A DNA stretch of 64,000 bases, from positions 18,064-82,063 of the IMG/VR virus record IMGVR_UViG_3300024346_010589. One strand, given 5' to 3'. This DNA is from a virus. The stretch's first letter is position 1, and each line of letters opens with the position of its first letter. The position numbers and the translations under genes were made by a program. A model generated the notes under the pieces. That model saw only the letters and a program-made list of their open reading frames with translations, did no database searches and was not told the DNA's origin. Of the stretch, positions 51,601-60,817 are shown piece by piece.

Positions 51601-54600
51601 ATATCTGCAGTGGTGGTCATGCGTAAAGTCTTATCGCTAACCCCAGCTTTTGTTACAGCATTCTGCAACTCGGTCAGCTTATTCGAGGCTTCTTGTAATT
51701 CGTTGGCTTCTTGTATTAATTTTACTTGCTTTGTTTTTCCAGTCAATAATAAAGCATTTTCTGCTGCCGTTAAAGCTTCTAATCTAGAAGAATGAAGTGT
51801 CGCATTGAGCTGTTCCTCAACAAGCTTTCTCAGTTCTCCAGTCTTTGATAATTGAACATTCTTTTCGGCCGCCAATAAATTACTAGTTTGTAAATCAGCC
51901 CTTTCCTTTGCGAGCTGGCGTGTAACTAATTCCGACCTATTAGACTGATCTTTCAAGTAATCTAACCTAAACTTAGATTCCTGTAGAGCTAATACTGCAT
52001 TGTGTGTTTCGCTCTTAAGTTTTGCCTCTAAAATTATCAATGAATTTTTTGAATTTTCAAGCGAACCAGTTTGAGCCTCAAGCATCCTAAGAGAATGTAC
52101 TGCGGATATTGCGTCTGTTCTATTTTTCTCTACTTGCTTTTGGAAACCTAACTCCATAGCTTCTGAGCTTTTAGCTAATATGGAAACATCTTTTTTATAA
52201 AAATCATTCAGCACCGCAAGGGTTGCAGCTTCGCCTTTTACGGAATCTAATACGTGTTTTTCTTCGCGGCCTCTTGCTTGTAATATTTTATATAATTTAG
52301 CTGCGCCTGTTACTGTTTTTTCTTTTATAAATTTATGTTCTTCTTCTAGCTTTAGTAATTGTTGTGCTTCTTTATTGCCTGTATTTAATAATTCTAATTG
52401 TCTTTCTCTACTTAATAAGCCGGATCTTAATAGATTTAAATGCTCATCGGTTATTGTGACTAAGCCCTTTTCGTGCAAAGCAAGTAAGAGGGCAGAAGCA
52501 GTCGAACTATCTGTAGCTTTTCCAAATTTATTAAGCAATGAGGAGATGACTTCTAATGATGATGTTGCGTTTTTAGTTTCTGCGGATGTTTGCTCGAATG
52601 CTTCGGTCACTTTTGCCATTACTTCTGGATTCAGATTCATGCTCTTGCCGATTCCCGCAAAGTCTGCATTGCTTATTCCTTTTTTGATATTATCCTTGAG
52701 GGCTTGTACTGCGCCTGCCGCTTCTTCTCCATCTTTTTTAAATTGTTGAGCTAATTGATCAGTATTAAAATATGTATCCCTTAATTTGTTTAAAGATTCA
52801 ATAGTTTTCATCTCAACACCCTGCTTGTCTGCAATAAATTTTGCCTCCATTGCATTTCTTTTTCTCGCAAAGTCGGAAGAGATTGCGGCTTCTTTACCTA
52901 TCGCATTATACTCAAGCAGTAAACTTTGTTGGGATGAATTTAATTTATTTTGATGGGCTAACGACGCAAGAGATAACTTGGTTAAGTGAGCTTCGTTTTT
53001 TCTAAATTGTTCGATATTAAATATGATGTTTTTATATGCAGTTACATATTCTTTTTTTAGTTGAGCTTCTTTATTTCTGTCTGATTCTCCTTCTAGGTTT
53101 TTCTTGAGCTTGTTTAGCTGAATAACCATTTGCTTCATTCCAGCGTTTACTGCTTTTGTCTCTCTAGGATCTAAGCCAGATGTATTATCAATTGATTCAT
53201 CTATGTTTTTAATAAAAGAATTTATCTGAGAAGCCATCATTTCTGCATCAAAATCTTCTGTACCCTGCAGGTTCTTTGCTAACCTATCGGTTAGTTTGGT
53301 CACATCACTCATGCTTCTAAAACTTACAGTGGAAGATTCTCTTTCAAGGGCAGCTATATTTTTGCTCAATATAGATAGTCTATCTTTAACATCCATATCC
53401 TCGCCACCTGCAGCTGCAGAAGAAAAGCCCATTCCTATCTGGGATCCTCTAACTTTTGATGCTCCTTGGAGCAGCTTGATGTCGTCACTATCCGGATTAA
53501 ATTTGTCAAGCTTCTTGTCTATCAAGTCTCCAAAACTTTTGGACCCACTAAGAAATGCTGCCTGGCTCTTTTGCGCCTTTATTACTCTTTCTATTACTTT
53601 TACGTAGTCTTCGTTGCTGTTTGTGCCTTTCGACAGTTCTTCGATAAATCTTTTTGATACTTTTGTTCCTACTAGATTTTCGTCCAAAAGACCAGATAAA
53701 GCGTCCTGAGCTTTTATATCTATGTCTAGCCCCTTTAGTTTTAATTGCTGAAGTTCCAGCTCCTGCTTCTGAGTTCTTCTTGATCCTAAAATTTCAAGAT
53801 CTGTAACTTTTTCTCTATTTTCTGTTTGGCTATTTAACGACTCAAGAGCTCCTTGCAATTTCTCGGTACTTTCTCCTAATTTTTCTAGTTTCTTTGCGGC
53901 CCTTTCTCCTTGGCTCGAGAGAAGATCCATAACCCCAGAGCCTTTCTCTAGGCCGAACATCTCACCTATATTAAACATCTTGAATGCTTCATTTACTACA
54001 GTGAAACCAGTATATAACTGACCAATAACTGGCAAGAATCGTCCAAACATTCTTCCTACTCCTGAAAGGTTTCTCATCAATCCTCCCATCCTGCCTACTC
54101 CGCTGCCCCTGGATCCTGCATCCGATGCTGCTGCAGCACTTCTTCTGGCGGCTCTAGCCTCTGGGTTAAACGCCTGACCAATCGAGAAGGACTCATTCCT
54201 TTTCACTCCAGCCATATTCATTCCTTCAGAAACTAGTTCTTTTTGCTGAATAAAAGAAGCTGTTACATTGCTTATCGCCAACATTCCCTGTGCAAAGGTC
54301 TTGGTTAGTCCAGATGCGCCTTCAGCCAGCGTTTCAAATTGACCATTAACTAAGCTAATCGCCGACTGAAGATAAAACAAACGCTGAAGCCCACCTCCGT
54401 CATCGTCTGATTCCTCAGCAGATTTTGCGGATTCATCCAAAGCTATTCTGAAATCTTGACTAGCCTTAGTTGCTTCTTTTAGAGATTTAAGATCTGTACC
54501 TCTTGCGGTAAGCATCTTTTTTATCATTGCGTTTTCGGACTTGATTAATTGTGCCTTCTGAGCTTCGGGCTCACTGGATGATAAGTTTTTTACTGCTTTT

Positions 54601-57600
54601 GATTTTTGCGACTTTTCTTCTGTAGATTTTAATAGCGCTTCTCCTGATGACTTAGCCTTCTTTAGTTCGCCCAACCTAGTTTGTTCACCTTTGGAAAGCT
54701 TGCCTGTTTTTTCTGTTATGGAATTTATTTGTGCCTCTGTTCTTTCCATTTTTTCATTTAATAAATCCTTGATTCCTTCAAAGTCTTTAGAAATATCAAA
54801 GCTGGCTATCTCAGCTAATGTCTCTTTACCTTCCTTACCAAACTTGCTGGCTATTTTTGAAAACTCACTAAAGCTATCGGTGAAAGCTTTAGACATTTCA
54901 GACAATTCATTTTTAGCATTATTTAAAATTGCGTCTGGAATTTGTGGCGCGGCAAAGTTCGGCACCATGCCCTTGCTCGCTCCATGTTTCTTTGGGTCTA
55001 TACCCATAGTCTTGGCGCGCCTTATTCCCTGCTGTACTCCGGCCGGCTCATCTCTAGTATTAGTTACTGCGAGCCCCATTGGGTTTTGAGCACTTTTTAA
55101 TTGAGAACTTTTCTCTACCCTGATTCTGGCCTGAGGAACTCCTGCTGCTCGCTCTCTTGATATCGCCGCACTTAATGGATCTGCAAAATTAGGAACAAGG
55201 CCGCCGTGCATAGCTCCATCTAAAAATGGATCACGGGGAGCTTTATGCTTTCCTCTTGCAGTAGCAACACCTTCATTATGAGGAATCATGAAACCTTTCA
55301 AGATTCGATTCATTTTCATTTCAGATTTAGCTATTTCAATTAGGTTTTCTTTGTTCTTTCTTGATGATGAATGATTAAATACTTTTTCGTAATCTTCTGG
55401 ATTTCCACCAAATGATACAGTGGATCTATTAAACCTAAACCTTGAGGATAGGTTACTTATATTTGTTTTTAAATAATCAAAAATATTATGAGCTAAATCT
55501 TTATCTTCTTCTGTTACTTGTTCTTTTACTCTTCTTTTTTGTGATTTCTGAACTCGTTCTACTTTTGAAAAATTAGGAATTAATCCATTATTAAATAATT
55601 GAATTACTTCTCTTTCTCCTTGGTGGATTTGTCTTGTTCCGTCTTTGTTATAACCAACGTCAGCGAGAGGCACTATCTGCTTCATGCTTTGGCCGTACCT
55701 TTTGCCGGATGAATCATCATTATTAACGCCAGATATATTGAGGTACATGCCCCCGTTTTTCTGCGCCCAGTTCTTTACTGCTCCTGATGCGATTTCTTTC
55801 TTAAACTTCTCGACACTTGGATAGTTGCCGCTCTTCGGATCAGATCCCTTGTTGAGTATTTTCAGTAGTTTGGCTTTATTAAATATGTTTTTTGAAGGAA
55901 CTGTTTTTTTGAAAACTTGCCCCGGTGACATGTCATTGCTTGTTAGATCAATACTATTAGCAAATTTATCTGCAACTTGCGGAGACGTGCTGTAAGAGTT
56001 CGCGCCCGAAGCTTTCTTTTCCCCAGAAGTCCCCTGCTTGTTTCTGTATCCAGCTAAATCACCACTAACATGTCTCTTCACGAAGTCCTGAACTATCTCA
56101 ACTACATCATTAGGTGTTCTAGCAGAAGCAAAGCTGGGCAAGTTTTCTGAGATGTCTGGAGTATCTAGGGTTTTGTTCTTTTGGCCTCTATACAGGTGCA
56201 CATTTGCAAAATTTGGAACTAGGCCCTCTGCGTTACCACTGCCTCGTCCCGCATGCTGTCCAGAAAATTTATACAATTGGCCCATCAAGTTTTTATTACC
56301 TAAAGCTTTAATTGCTGCAATATTTTCAGGAGCATCGTCTATTAAATTATATCGCCCTCCATTCTTCTTCTGCATGTTTTGAAGGATCGTGGCCTTTTTT
56401 TGCGCGGAAGTCTGGCCGTTCTGGATGCTCCCAGTTGTTATGATTCTACCAGAATTTATGCCCCAAGACTTTAATTTCTTACTAATAAAAGATTTTGATT
56501 CTCCGGCTCTTGCGGTGAGGATATCAATGGTTCTACCCTTTAATGATTTAGCTAGATCAGTTGGTTCCGCAAGTGCGGCCGACTCTGCATTAAACAAATC
56601 AGCGGAAGTTACGCTACTAGGATAGGTAGCTAAAGTCTCGTCAAAGTCATAAAAAGTTTTTGCAAAATTAGGCACAAAACCTCTTGCCGCACTCAAATCT
56701 TTATTTCCGTAATACTCTCCCTCTCCCGCCTGTTTTTTGTATTTCTTGAGGATTTTTGTTTTGTCGATTGATTTTAAATTCTCGTAACCGGGAAGTTGAA
56801 GTTTCTCTCTTGTTTGGCAGACCGCCTTGATTGCGTTTTTTATATCCTCATCGCTTGGCTGAGTTTCTGGGGTTTTTCCTATTGGGATATCTAGATGCCT
56901 GCTTATTTGAGCCGAGGTGATGTTGGCGGGAGATGGTGGCTTGTTGAACTTTATTCCCTTGTTCGATGGGTCGGCCAATGTGTCTTGTATTTTTTGGCTG
57001 CGAGTTCTTGGGTCTGCGAAGTTTGGTATTAATCCGCCCGAAACATTTCCTGATTTAAGACCTTCTAATTCTTTAACTTTCCTTCCTGTTTTTGTTCTTT
57101 TGTCTATTGCTCCTAGATCTACATCATCTGTAACATAATTAAAAGATATTATTTTTTTATCTAACTGTTTTTTTAATTCTAGTTTTTTCTTTTCTTCCTC
57201 TGTGGGTTTTTTCTTGTTTTTAGGTTCGACTAATAATTCATCATATGTATAACCATGATTAGCCTTTACGGATTCATTTATTGCTTTTCTTGCTTTTACT
57301 GATTTTAATCCTCCTTTTTTCATCAGATTTCCAAGGGTAATTTCTTTTTCTCTTTCTGAGTCCCTACCAGTATTCACTATATCGGGAAAGTCATCGCCTG
57401 GTAGATGCACTTGCCTGTTTGAAAGTAGGCCTTCTAGCAATCCTTCGCTGTGCACCTCCCTTATAATCTTATCCCTCATTAATCTTACTCCATGCCCTGG
57501 TCCCGCATGGGCATCGCCATAAGTTTCATAATTGTCCAAACCTATAGCATCCGCAGTCTTTTCGGGAACCCGAAGAAGCCTTTCCCTCTTTCTAGAAAAG

Positions 57601-60600
57601 TCCATGGCGTCTGGGTTTTGCTCAAACTTGACCCCACCAAGATCCGATAATATTTCTTCAAATATTTTACCTCTTTTTCTACTATTTTCCAGGAGTTCAG
57701 ACCCACCTGCTTCTCCGCCCGGAAGATCTGTTAATAGTTGCTGAAAATCTGCAAAATTTTTGCCGCCACCAATTTCTTTTCTTGAAGCTTTTTTTGATGT
57801 TGTTTCGCTTTTAGTAATAAGCTGCTCAACGATATTAGAGACTCTTTTTGTTTTGTCGGCCAGATCAGCTCTGTCTTTGTATTCTCCAGCCCTTAAGTTT
57901 TTGAAAATGTTTACATAAGAAGTTTGCCCTGCCCTTGAAGTTGTTGCCGCTCTTTGATCTTTTATTTCTTGTATTTCTTGTTCGCTCAAATCTCTTCTTA
58001 CGTTTTTCTGACCTAATGAAACACTTAAGTCTTTTACACCGTAAGCTTTATTAATTTCCTCAGGAGTATTAAATTCTTTACCTTTGTTTCTTCTGTAACG
58101 CTCGCTCCAGGGTTCTATAGCAAAATTAGGAACCAAACCTTCAGACATCCTATGGGCCAGCAAAGCTTGATGAGTCTGCTCAGAACTAGCATCCTTACCT
58201 ATTAAGCCTTTTTTGGTTAATAGATTTGCTCCTTTTTTGAACTTTTCATTTCTAGCTTCGTTAATCATTTCCTGGGTAGCCCCTTGGCTTTCTGCAAAAC
58301 GCATCAATCCGTCATCGCTATAAAGACGCAAGCTTTTTAACAGTACATTTGGAAGCTTCCATTCTCCAGATTTAACTTCGATTGGATTCATACCTAACCC
58401 AACCAAATCAACGGGAAAAGTTGGATCGCCAGACCTTCCTCCAGTATTAAAATATTTTCCGCCCTCTGCTTTTAGTACATCTGCCTCAGCTTGATCGTCT
58501 GTTCTTTTCCCCCTTTTGGGCAGTTTCTTTAGCTTGAATTTACGCTCTATGCTTTCGATTCCACCCTCGTCCTGCAGGTACCTTATAACCTCTTTGACTT
58601 TCTTAGAATGGCTTCCCCCGGTATTTGATAAAAGTTGCTTTGTTGTAGCCTCCACGCTGATTGGCTGGCCGGTTGCTTCTAGCTCTGCATAACTTTTAGC
58701 CAAATCTCTAGGCCCTTTAACTTTTCCAGGATTAGCGCTCAACTGAGTCAACGAAGGATCGAGCATTAATTTACTACCACTCATTGCTGCAAAGTTGGGA
58801 ACAAATCCGCCGCTAGCATATGGATCAAATCCGTGCTGCCCAGCAAAAGCATCCTTGTATCCCTTTCCTGCCCTGCTTTCTTTCGGGGGCATGATTGCGG
58901 GCTGACTCATCCCAGGGAATTGTTTAACCTTTTCGGCTTTATTATAAACAACAGTGCCGACTCCTTTTACGTTCATTGAGTCTATAGCTCCTGCTGCGTA
59001 ACCACCCTTGGCGGCCCCTTGTCTTTCTTTCTTCTTAGAAGATTCGGGTATCATTCCCGATGCCGCAACTGGAACCATTCCAGATGCTTCATTTTTTGAA
59101 AAATCAGGATTAATTCCAGCCCTAACCAGTGGCTTGGCTAGCCTCGCAGCAAGATTAACCTGCTCGCTCATTGCGCTGTTTTGCTTTTCTATTATTCCTA
59201 ATATAAACATTTCTTGAGCTTTTCTGTCGTCTTCTAGATTGCTTAGCCCTTCCTGTAGTTTTACATTTTCGCCAAGAGCTTTAAGTATCGACTCCTCCAT
59301 TGCTCTTATTTTGTCTTTTTCATTAACTATGCCTAGAACATCCTTCAATGAGGTTCTAGCAAACTTAGCAATATTAACGAAAAGTTTTATAAAAATAGCT
59401 CCAAAAGCTATAGCTGCAGGTCCAGTTATTACATTACCTATGCCCTTTACTAACCCCTTAGCAAAAGTGCTACCTTCGTCTTCTCCTCCTCCTAGGGTGT
59501 TTTTTATTCCATCAATACCATCCTTTATTGACGATAAAAAGAAATCAATATCCGGAGCCAAACCAATCGATCCAAGTATCTCTGCGAGTTCTTGAATAGA
59601 TGTAGTCGTTTGCGATGCCATTGCTGCCATCGTCTTGTTTAGCATTTCATTTTTTTGCGCCGCATCTCCAGCCGCATTTCCTGCTATTTCAGTGGCCTGC
59701 GCTTGAATACTTTGCTCTTTACCTAAATCCCTCAATGCTGCCCTAAAAACATTGGCTTGAAATATTCCCGCTGAAAATTGAACAATATTAGATTTTTGCG
59801 ACTGGCTTAAATTGTCAAATGATTTAGCCATGTTTATCATTATCTTGTCTGCGGGCAATATGGATCCAGATAAATTCTTAACAGCGATACCTATTTCTTC
59901 TAATTGTCTTATTGATTCGGGCCTTTGTATTCTTGTGAAAATTGTTTTTAATCCATTACCAATAACTGCGCCCCCTCGAGCAGTTGTTTGCTGCAGTGCT
60001 GTCACTAAACCAATTAGACTGTCAATTTCAACACCTGCGTCGATAGCAACAGCCCCAGTTCTTTCTAAAGCCTTTATTAAATCCTCAGAGCTTACTGCGA
60101 ATTTAACGTCAACAGCCGCCAATTTATCAATAATATCTGTGGTCGAAAGCCCAGCATCTCCGAATGCATTAACAGCCGCAGTTAAACCAGACACAGCGTC
60201 TGCTGCATCTAGCCCAGTTAATCGCGTCAAAATCAAAGCATCATTAGTTCTTCTTAAGGTTTCTTCCATGGTGAGACCTTGTCTAGAAAACTCAAGAGCA
60301 GCTTCGGCAGAAACTGAAAACGCTTGAGCAGTATTTCTAGCCACATTAAATAGCCCGTCGCCAAATTCTTGTAGTTTTCCCGCAGAAGCTCCAACTATAA
60401 CATTTATATCCTGTAATACTTTTTGAAATTTTACAGTCTCCACAACCAAAGCCTTGAACGCTTCAGATATTCCGTTGATTATTCCTACTGAAGCACCGAA
60501 CGCAATAACTCGAGCATTAGATGCTTCTAATGATTTTGTAAATTCATTTGCGGATGCAGTTATTCTACCAAGAGGCTGAGTAAAGCTTTTTCCATTAACA

Positions 60601-60728
60601 TTGAATGAAATTTGTTTTTTACTTACTCCATTTATGGATCTATTTATCTCCGCAGCAGCGCGATCCATACTTCTCTTAGCCTTAGAAGTATTAACATTAA
60701 GCGTTACATCTGCCCTCATTCCTACCAT
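48627..60728 (-). CDS. Tape measure protein with enzyme-like cargo modules
   Basis: The 4033-residue protein sets tail length and is ejected ahead of the DNA. Residues 1-380 are a TP901-like tape-measure domain (LEFSRQGLTMEETLRRTNDA, LTGLDAADAVSGLTAAVNAF), followed by a membrane helix near 435-455. Residues 641-1926 are punctuated by eight copies of G-[FLM]-[VI]-P-N-F-[AS], starting at 641, 864, 1232, 1350, 1502, 1715, 1843 and 1920. Between them lie a nuclease-like module (D774, E784, K786), a HAD module (D1361, D1363, T1405, K1444/5, D1464, D1465), an ADP-ribosyltransferase-like module (R1514, S1580-T-S, E1705-x-E1707) and four unassigned stretches. About 1,500 residues of coiled coil follow. 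The C-terminus has the usual tape-measure motifs (VPAMLTAGEYVVPKD, IPAMLTAGEGFVP). A ribosome site (AAGG) precedes the ATG. M4 is an alternative start. Confidence 0.95.
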   Translation of the reverse strand: MVGMRADVTLNVNTSKAKRSMDRAAAEINRSINGVSKKQISFNVNGKSFTQPLGRITASANEFTKSLEASNARVIAFGASVGIINGISEAFKALVVETVKFQKVLQDINVIVGASAGKLQEFGDGLFNVARNTAQAFSVSAEAALEFSRQGLTMEETLRRTNDALILTRLTGLDAADAVSGLTAAVNAFGDAGLSTTDIIDKLAAVDVKFAVSSEDLIKALERTGAVAIDAGVEIDSLIGLVTALQQTTARGGAVIGNGLKTIFTRIQRPESIRQLEEIGIAVKNLSGSILPADKIMINMAKSFDNLSQSQKSNIVQFSAGIFQANVFRAALRDLGKEQSIQAQATEIAGNAAGDAAQKNEMLNKTMAAMASQTTTSIQELAEILGSIGLAPDIDFFLSSIKDGIDGIKNTLGGGEDEGSTFAKGLVKGIGNVITGPAAIAFGAIFIKLFVNIAKFARTSLKDVLGIVNEKDKIRAMEESILKALGENVKLQEGLSNLEDDRKAQEMFILGIIEKQNSAMSEQVNLAARLAKPLVRAGINPDFSKNEASGMVPVAASGMIPESSKKKERQGAAKGGYAAGAIDSMNVKGVGTVVYNKAEKVKQFPGMSQPAIMPPKESRAGKGYKDAFAGQHGFDPYASGGFVPNFAAMSGSKLMLDPSLTQLSANPGKVKGPRDLAKSYAELEATGQPISVEATTKQLLSNTGGSHSKKVKEVIRYLQDEGGIESIERKFKLKKLPKRGKRTDDQAEADVLKAEGGKYFNTGGRSGDPTFPVDLVGLGMNPIEVKSGEWKLPNVLLKSLRLYSDDGLMRFAESQGATQEMINEARNEKFKKGANLLTKKGLIGKDASSEQTHQALLAHRMSEGLVPNFAIEPWSERYRRNKGKEFNTPEEINKAYGVKDLSVSLGQKNVRRDLSEQEIQEIKDQRAATTSRAGQTSYVNIFKNLRAGEYKDRADLADKTKRVSNIVEQLITKSETTSKKASRKEIGGGKNFADFQQLLTDLPGGEAGGSELLENSRKRGKIFEEILSDLGGVKFEQNPDAMDFSRKRERLLRVPEKTADAIGLDNYETYGDAHAGPGHGVRLMRDKIIREVHSEGLLEGLLSNRQVHLPGDDFPDIVNTGRDSEREKEITLGNLMKKGGLKSVKARKAINESVKANHGYTYDELLVEPKNKKKPTEEEKKKLELKKQLDKKIISFNYVTDDVDLGAIDKRTKTGRKVKELEGLKSGNVSGGLIPNFADPRTRSQKIQDTLADPSNKGIKFNKPPSPANITSAQISRHLDIPIGKTPETQPSDEDIKNAIKAVCQTREKLQLPGYENLKSIDKTKILKKYKKQAGEGEYYGNKDLSAARGFVPNFAKTFYDFDETLATYPSSVTSADLFNAESAALAEPTDLAKSLKGRTIDILTARAGESKSFISKKLKSWGINSGRIITTGSIQNGQTSAQKKATILQNMQKKNGGRYNLIDDAPENIAAIKALGNKNLMGQLYKFSGQHAGRGSGNAEGLVPNFANVHLYRGQKNKTLDTPDISENLPSFASARTPNDVVEIVQDFVKRHVSGDLAGYRNKQGTSGEKKASGANSYSTSPQVADKFANSIDLTSNDMSPGQVFKKTVPSKNIFNKAKLLKILNKGSDPKSGNYPSVEKFKKEIASGAVKNWAQKNGGMYLNISGVNNDDSSGKRYGQSMKQIVPLADVGYNKDGTRQIHQGEREVIQLFNNGLIPNFSKVERVQKSQKRRVKEQVTEEDKDLAHNIFDYLKTNISNLSSRFRFNRSTVSFGGNPEDYEKVFNHSSSRKNKENLIEIAKSEMKMNRILKGFMIPHNEGVATARGKHKAPRDPFLDGAMHGGLVPNFADPLSAAISRERAAGVPQARIRVEKSSQLKSAQNPMGLAVTNTRDEPAGVQQGIRRAKTMGIDPKKHGASKGMVPNFAAPQIPDAILNNAKNELSEMSKAFTDSFSEFSKIASKFGKEGKETLAEIASFDISKDFEGIKDLLNEKMERTEAQINSITEKTGKLSKGEQTRLGELKKAKSSGEALLKSTEEKSQKSKAVKNLSSSEPEAQKAQLIKSENAMIKKMLTARGTDLKSLKEATKASQDFRIALDESAKSAEESDDDGGGLQRLFYLQSAISLVNGQFETLAEGASGLTKTFAQGMLAISNVTASFIQQKELVSEGMNMAGVKRNESFSIGQAFNPEARAARRSAAAASDAGSRGSGVGRMGGLMRNLSGVGRMFGRFLPVIGQLYTGFTVVNEAFKMFNIGEMFGLEKGSGVMDLLSSQGERAAKKLEKLGESTEKLQGALESLNSQTENREKVTDLEILGSRRTQKQELELQQLKLKGLDIDIKAQDALSGLLDENLVGTKVSKRFIEELSKGTNSNEDYVKVIERVIKAQKSQAAFLSGSKSFGDLIDKKLDKFNPDSDDIKLLQGASKVRGSQIGMGFSSAAAGGEDMDVKDRLSILSKNIAALERESSTVSFRSMSDVTKLTDRLAKNLQGTEDFDAEMMASQINSFIKNIDESIDNTSGLDPRETKAVNAGMKQMVIQLNKLKKNLEGESDRNKEAQLKKEYVTAYKNIIFNIEQFRKNEAHLTKLSLASLAHQNKLNSSQQSLLLEYNAIGKEAAISSDFARKRNAMEAKFIADKQGVEMKTIESLNKLRDTYFNTDQLAQQFKKDGEEAAGAVQALKDNIKKGISNADFAGIGKSMNLNPEVMAKVTEAFEQTSAETKNATSSLEVISSLLNKFGKATDSSTASALLLALHEKGLVTITDEHLNLLRSGLLSRERQLELLNTGNKEAQQLLKLEEEHKFIKEKTVTGAAKLYKILQARGREEKHVLDSVKGEAATLAVLNDFYKKDVSILAKSSEAMELGFQKQVEKNRTDAISAVHSLRMLEAQTGSLENSKNSLIILEAKLKSETHNAVLALQESKFRLDYLKDQSNRSELVTRQLAKERADLQTSNLLAAEKNVQLSKTGELRKLVEEQLNATLHSSRLEALTAAENALLLTGKTKQVKLIQEANELQEASNKLTELQNAVTKAGVSDKTLRMTTTADIGIEKANSILGTRTAGMKATVEPNAENMLAYANSLEQTNKLLGNGSRVMDRFRTKMAEINVEAENLSADLVDIGIDNARSGLKQMFDDIGSGAKSAKEAWNDFGLGLAKQLLDRMTQNNIDKIVKNLTFAFTGEEGKSDAEKIASETAHLVGVNEGIISSNQDLISAINGQTEALKKQIDSETPVNKPKTNLIPENTAGGKAPLEAAMKKVSEIKAAEKKAMLDQMEKVVSEGVDNTVTAVNNGFTKIKQIAGDFEGGFNDIMGRIRLNIEKGSTSQEPNKVLTFTQEDRISNNDNINLKKEEIKNQLEEIKTLKARFKDKEEATHLEKAFSQGSMINNPLEFWKGDDLRDAENVDKIRREGFASRQEGEIFEYGVQAESGKRMNKSTEKIKSLNDIASPTSKQLTEITNYKNELKEQQKIYNQSTAILKNIKVQRSEEIKNINLAEESLKGLNGQLVKLEDISKKMGVLTDSNSSNQVDIPNKFSGGKIQHFAKGGFVDGPAGVDKVPAMLTAGEYVVPKDKAKQFKQNGGEIQNFSIGGMAKELNNKNTENRAIRGGQGVTQLLVMNEVSRGIAKYLEKPKDDGPPTFDKNKFNNLDLRSDVNIKRGDPRLSARFLAKDPVMQEYKDYLLEKAAYDVQKKNEKVDKKMQTIGSVLSFMGTFAIAQMSDIMEPYVEKAVGWAKNKAINTAKGHTGFGKDSGAFKLARSQGLNANYKDVSNHIETGEPLVINNKGYHLMSGRNERTKWEYINNSPKSHRQIMRGQKIGIDENNASMLKRARGYQSGGSIPAMLTAGEGFVPAPVAKRIGYDNLNRMNTTGGLPIVQGKGGIDNVGPVGLTEGDFIIKKSSTDKLLRENPNMMRFALQNPEGFKRGEQGYYEGGVVGSPSTIPAPSVPKQAPTNRLKSVDPAEMLNQSFNQKQEAAVAPQQKSEVTNNINVNVSIDQTGKETVSTENSNSSYEEEQQLSLKIKSAVLDVIRQEKRIGGELSS

Positions 60729-60817
60729 ATTACCTTATACCTTTATTTATTGATTATACTAATAACCATCTATATGTACACCTAAAAAATATCTACATTG
60801 ATGTTTGTTTATCTTAT

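Noticed and set aside
57036-58118. Calling the second tape-measure interval a nuclease
   Set aside because: An opening helix and an isolated ADA motif are present, but no E-x-K pair follows. I report it as unassigned.
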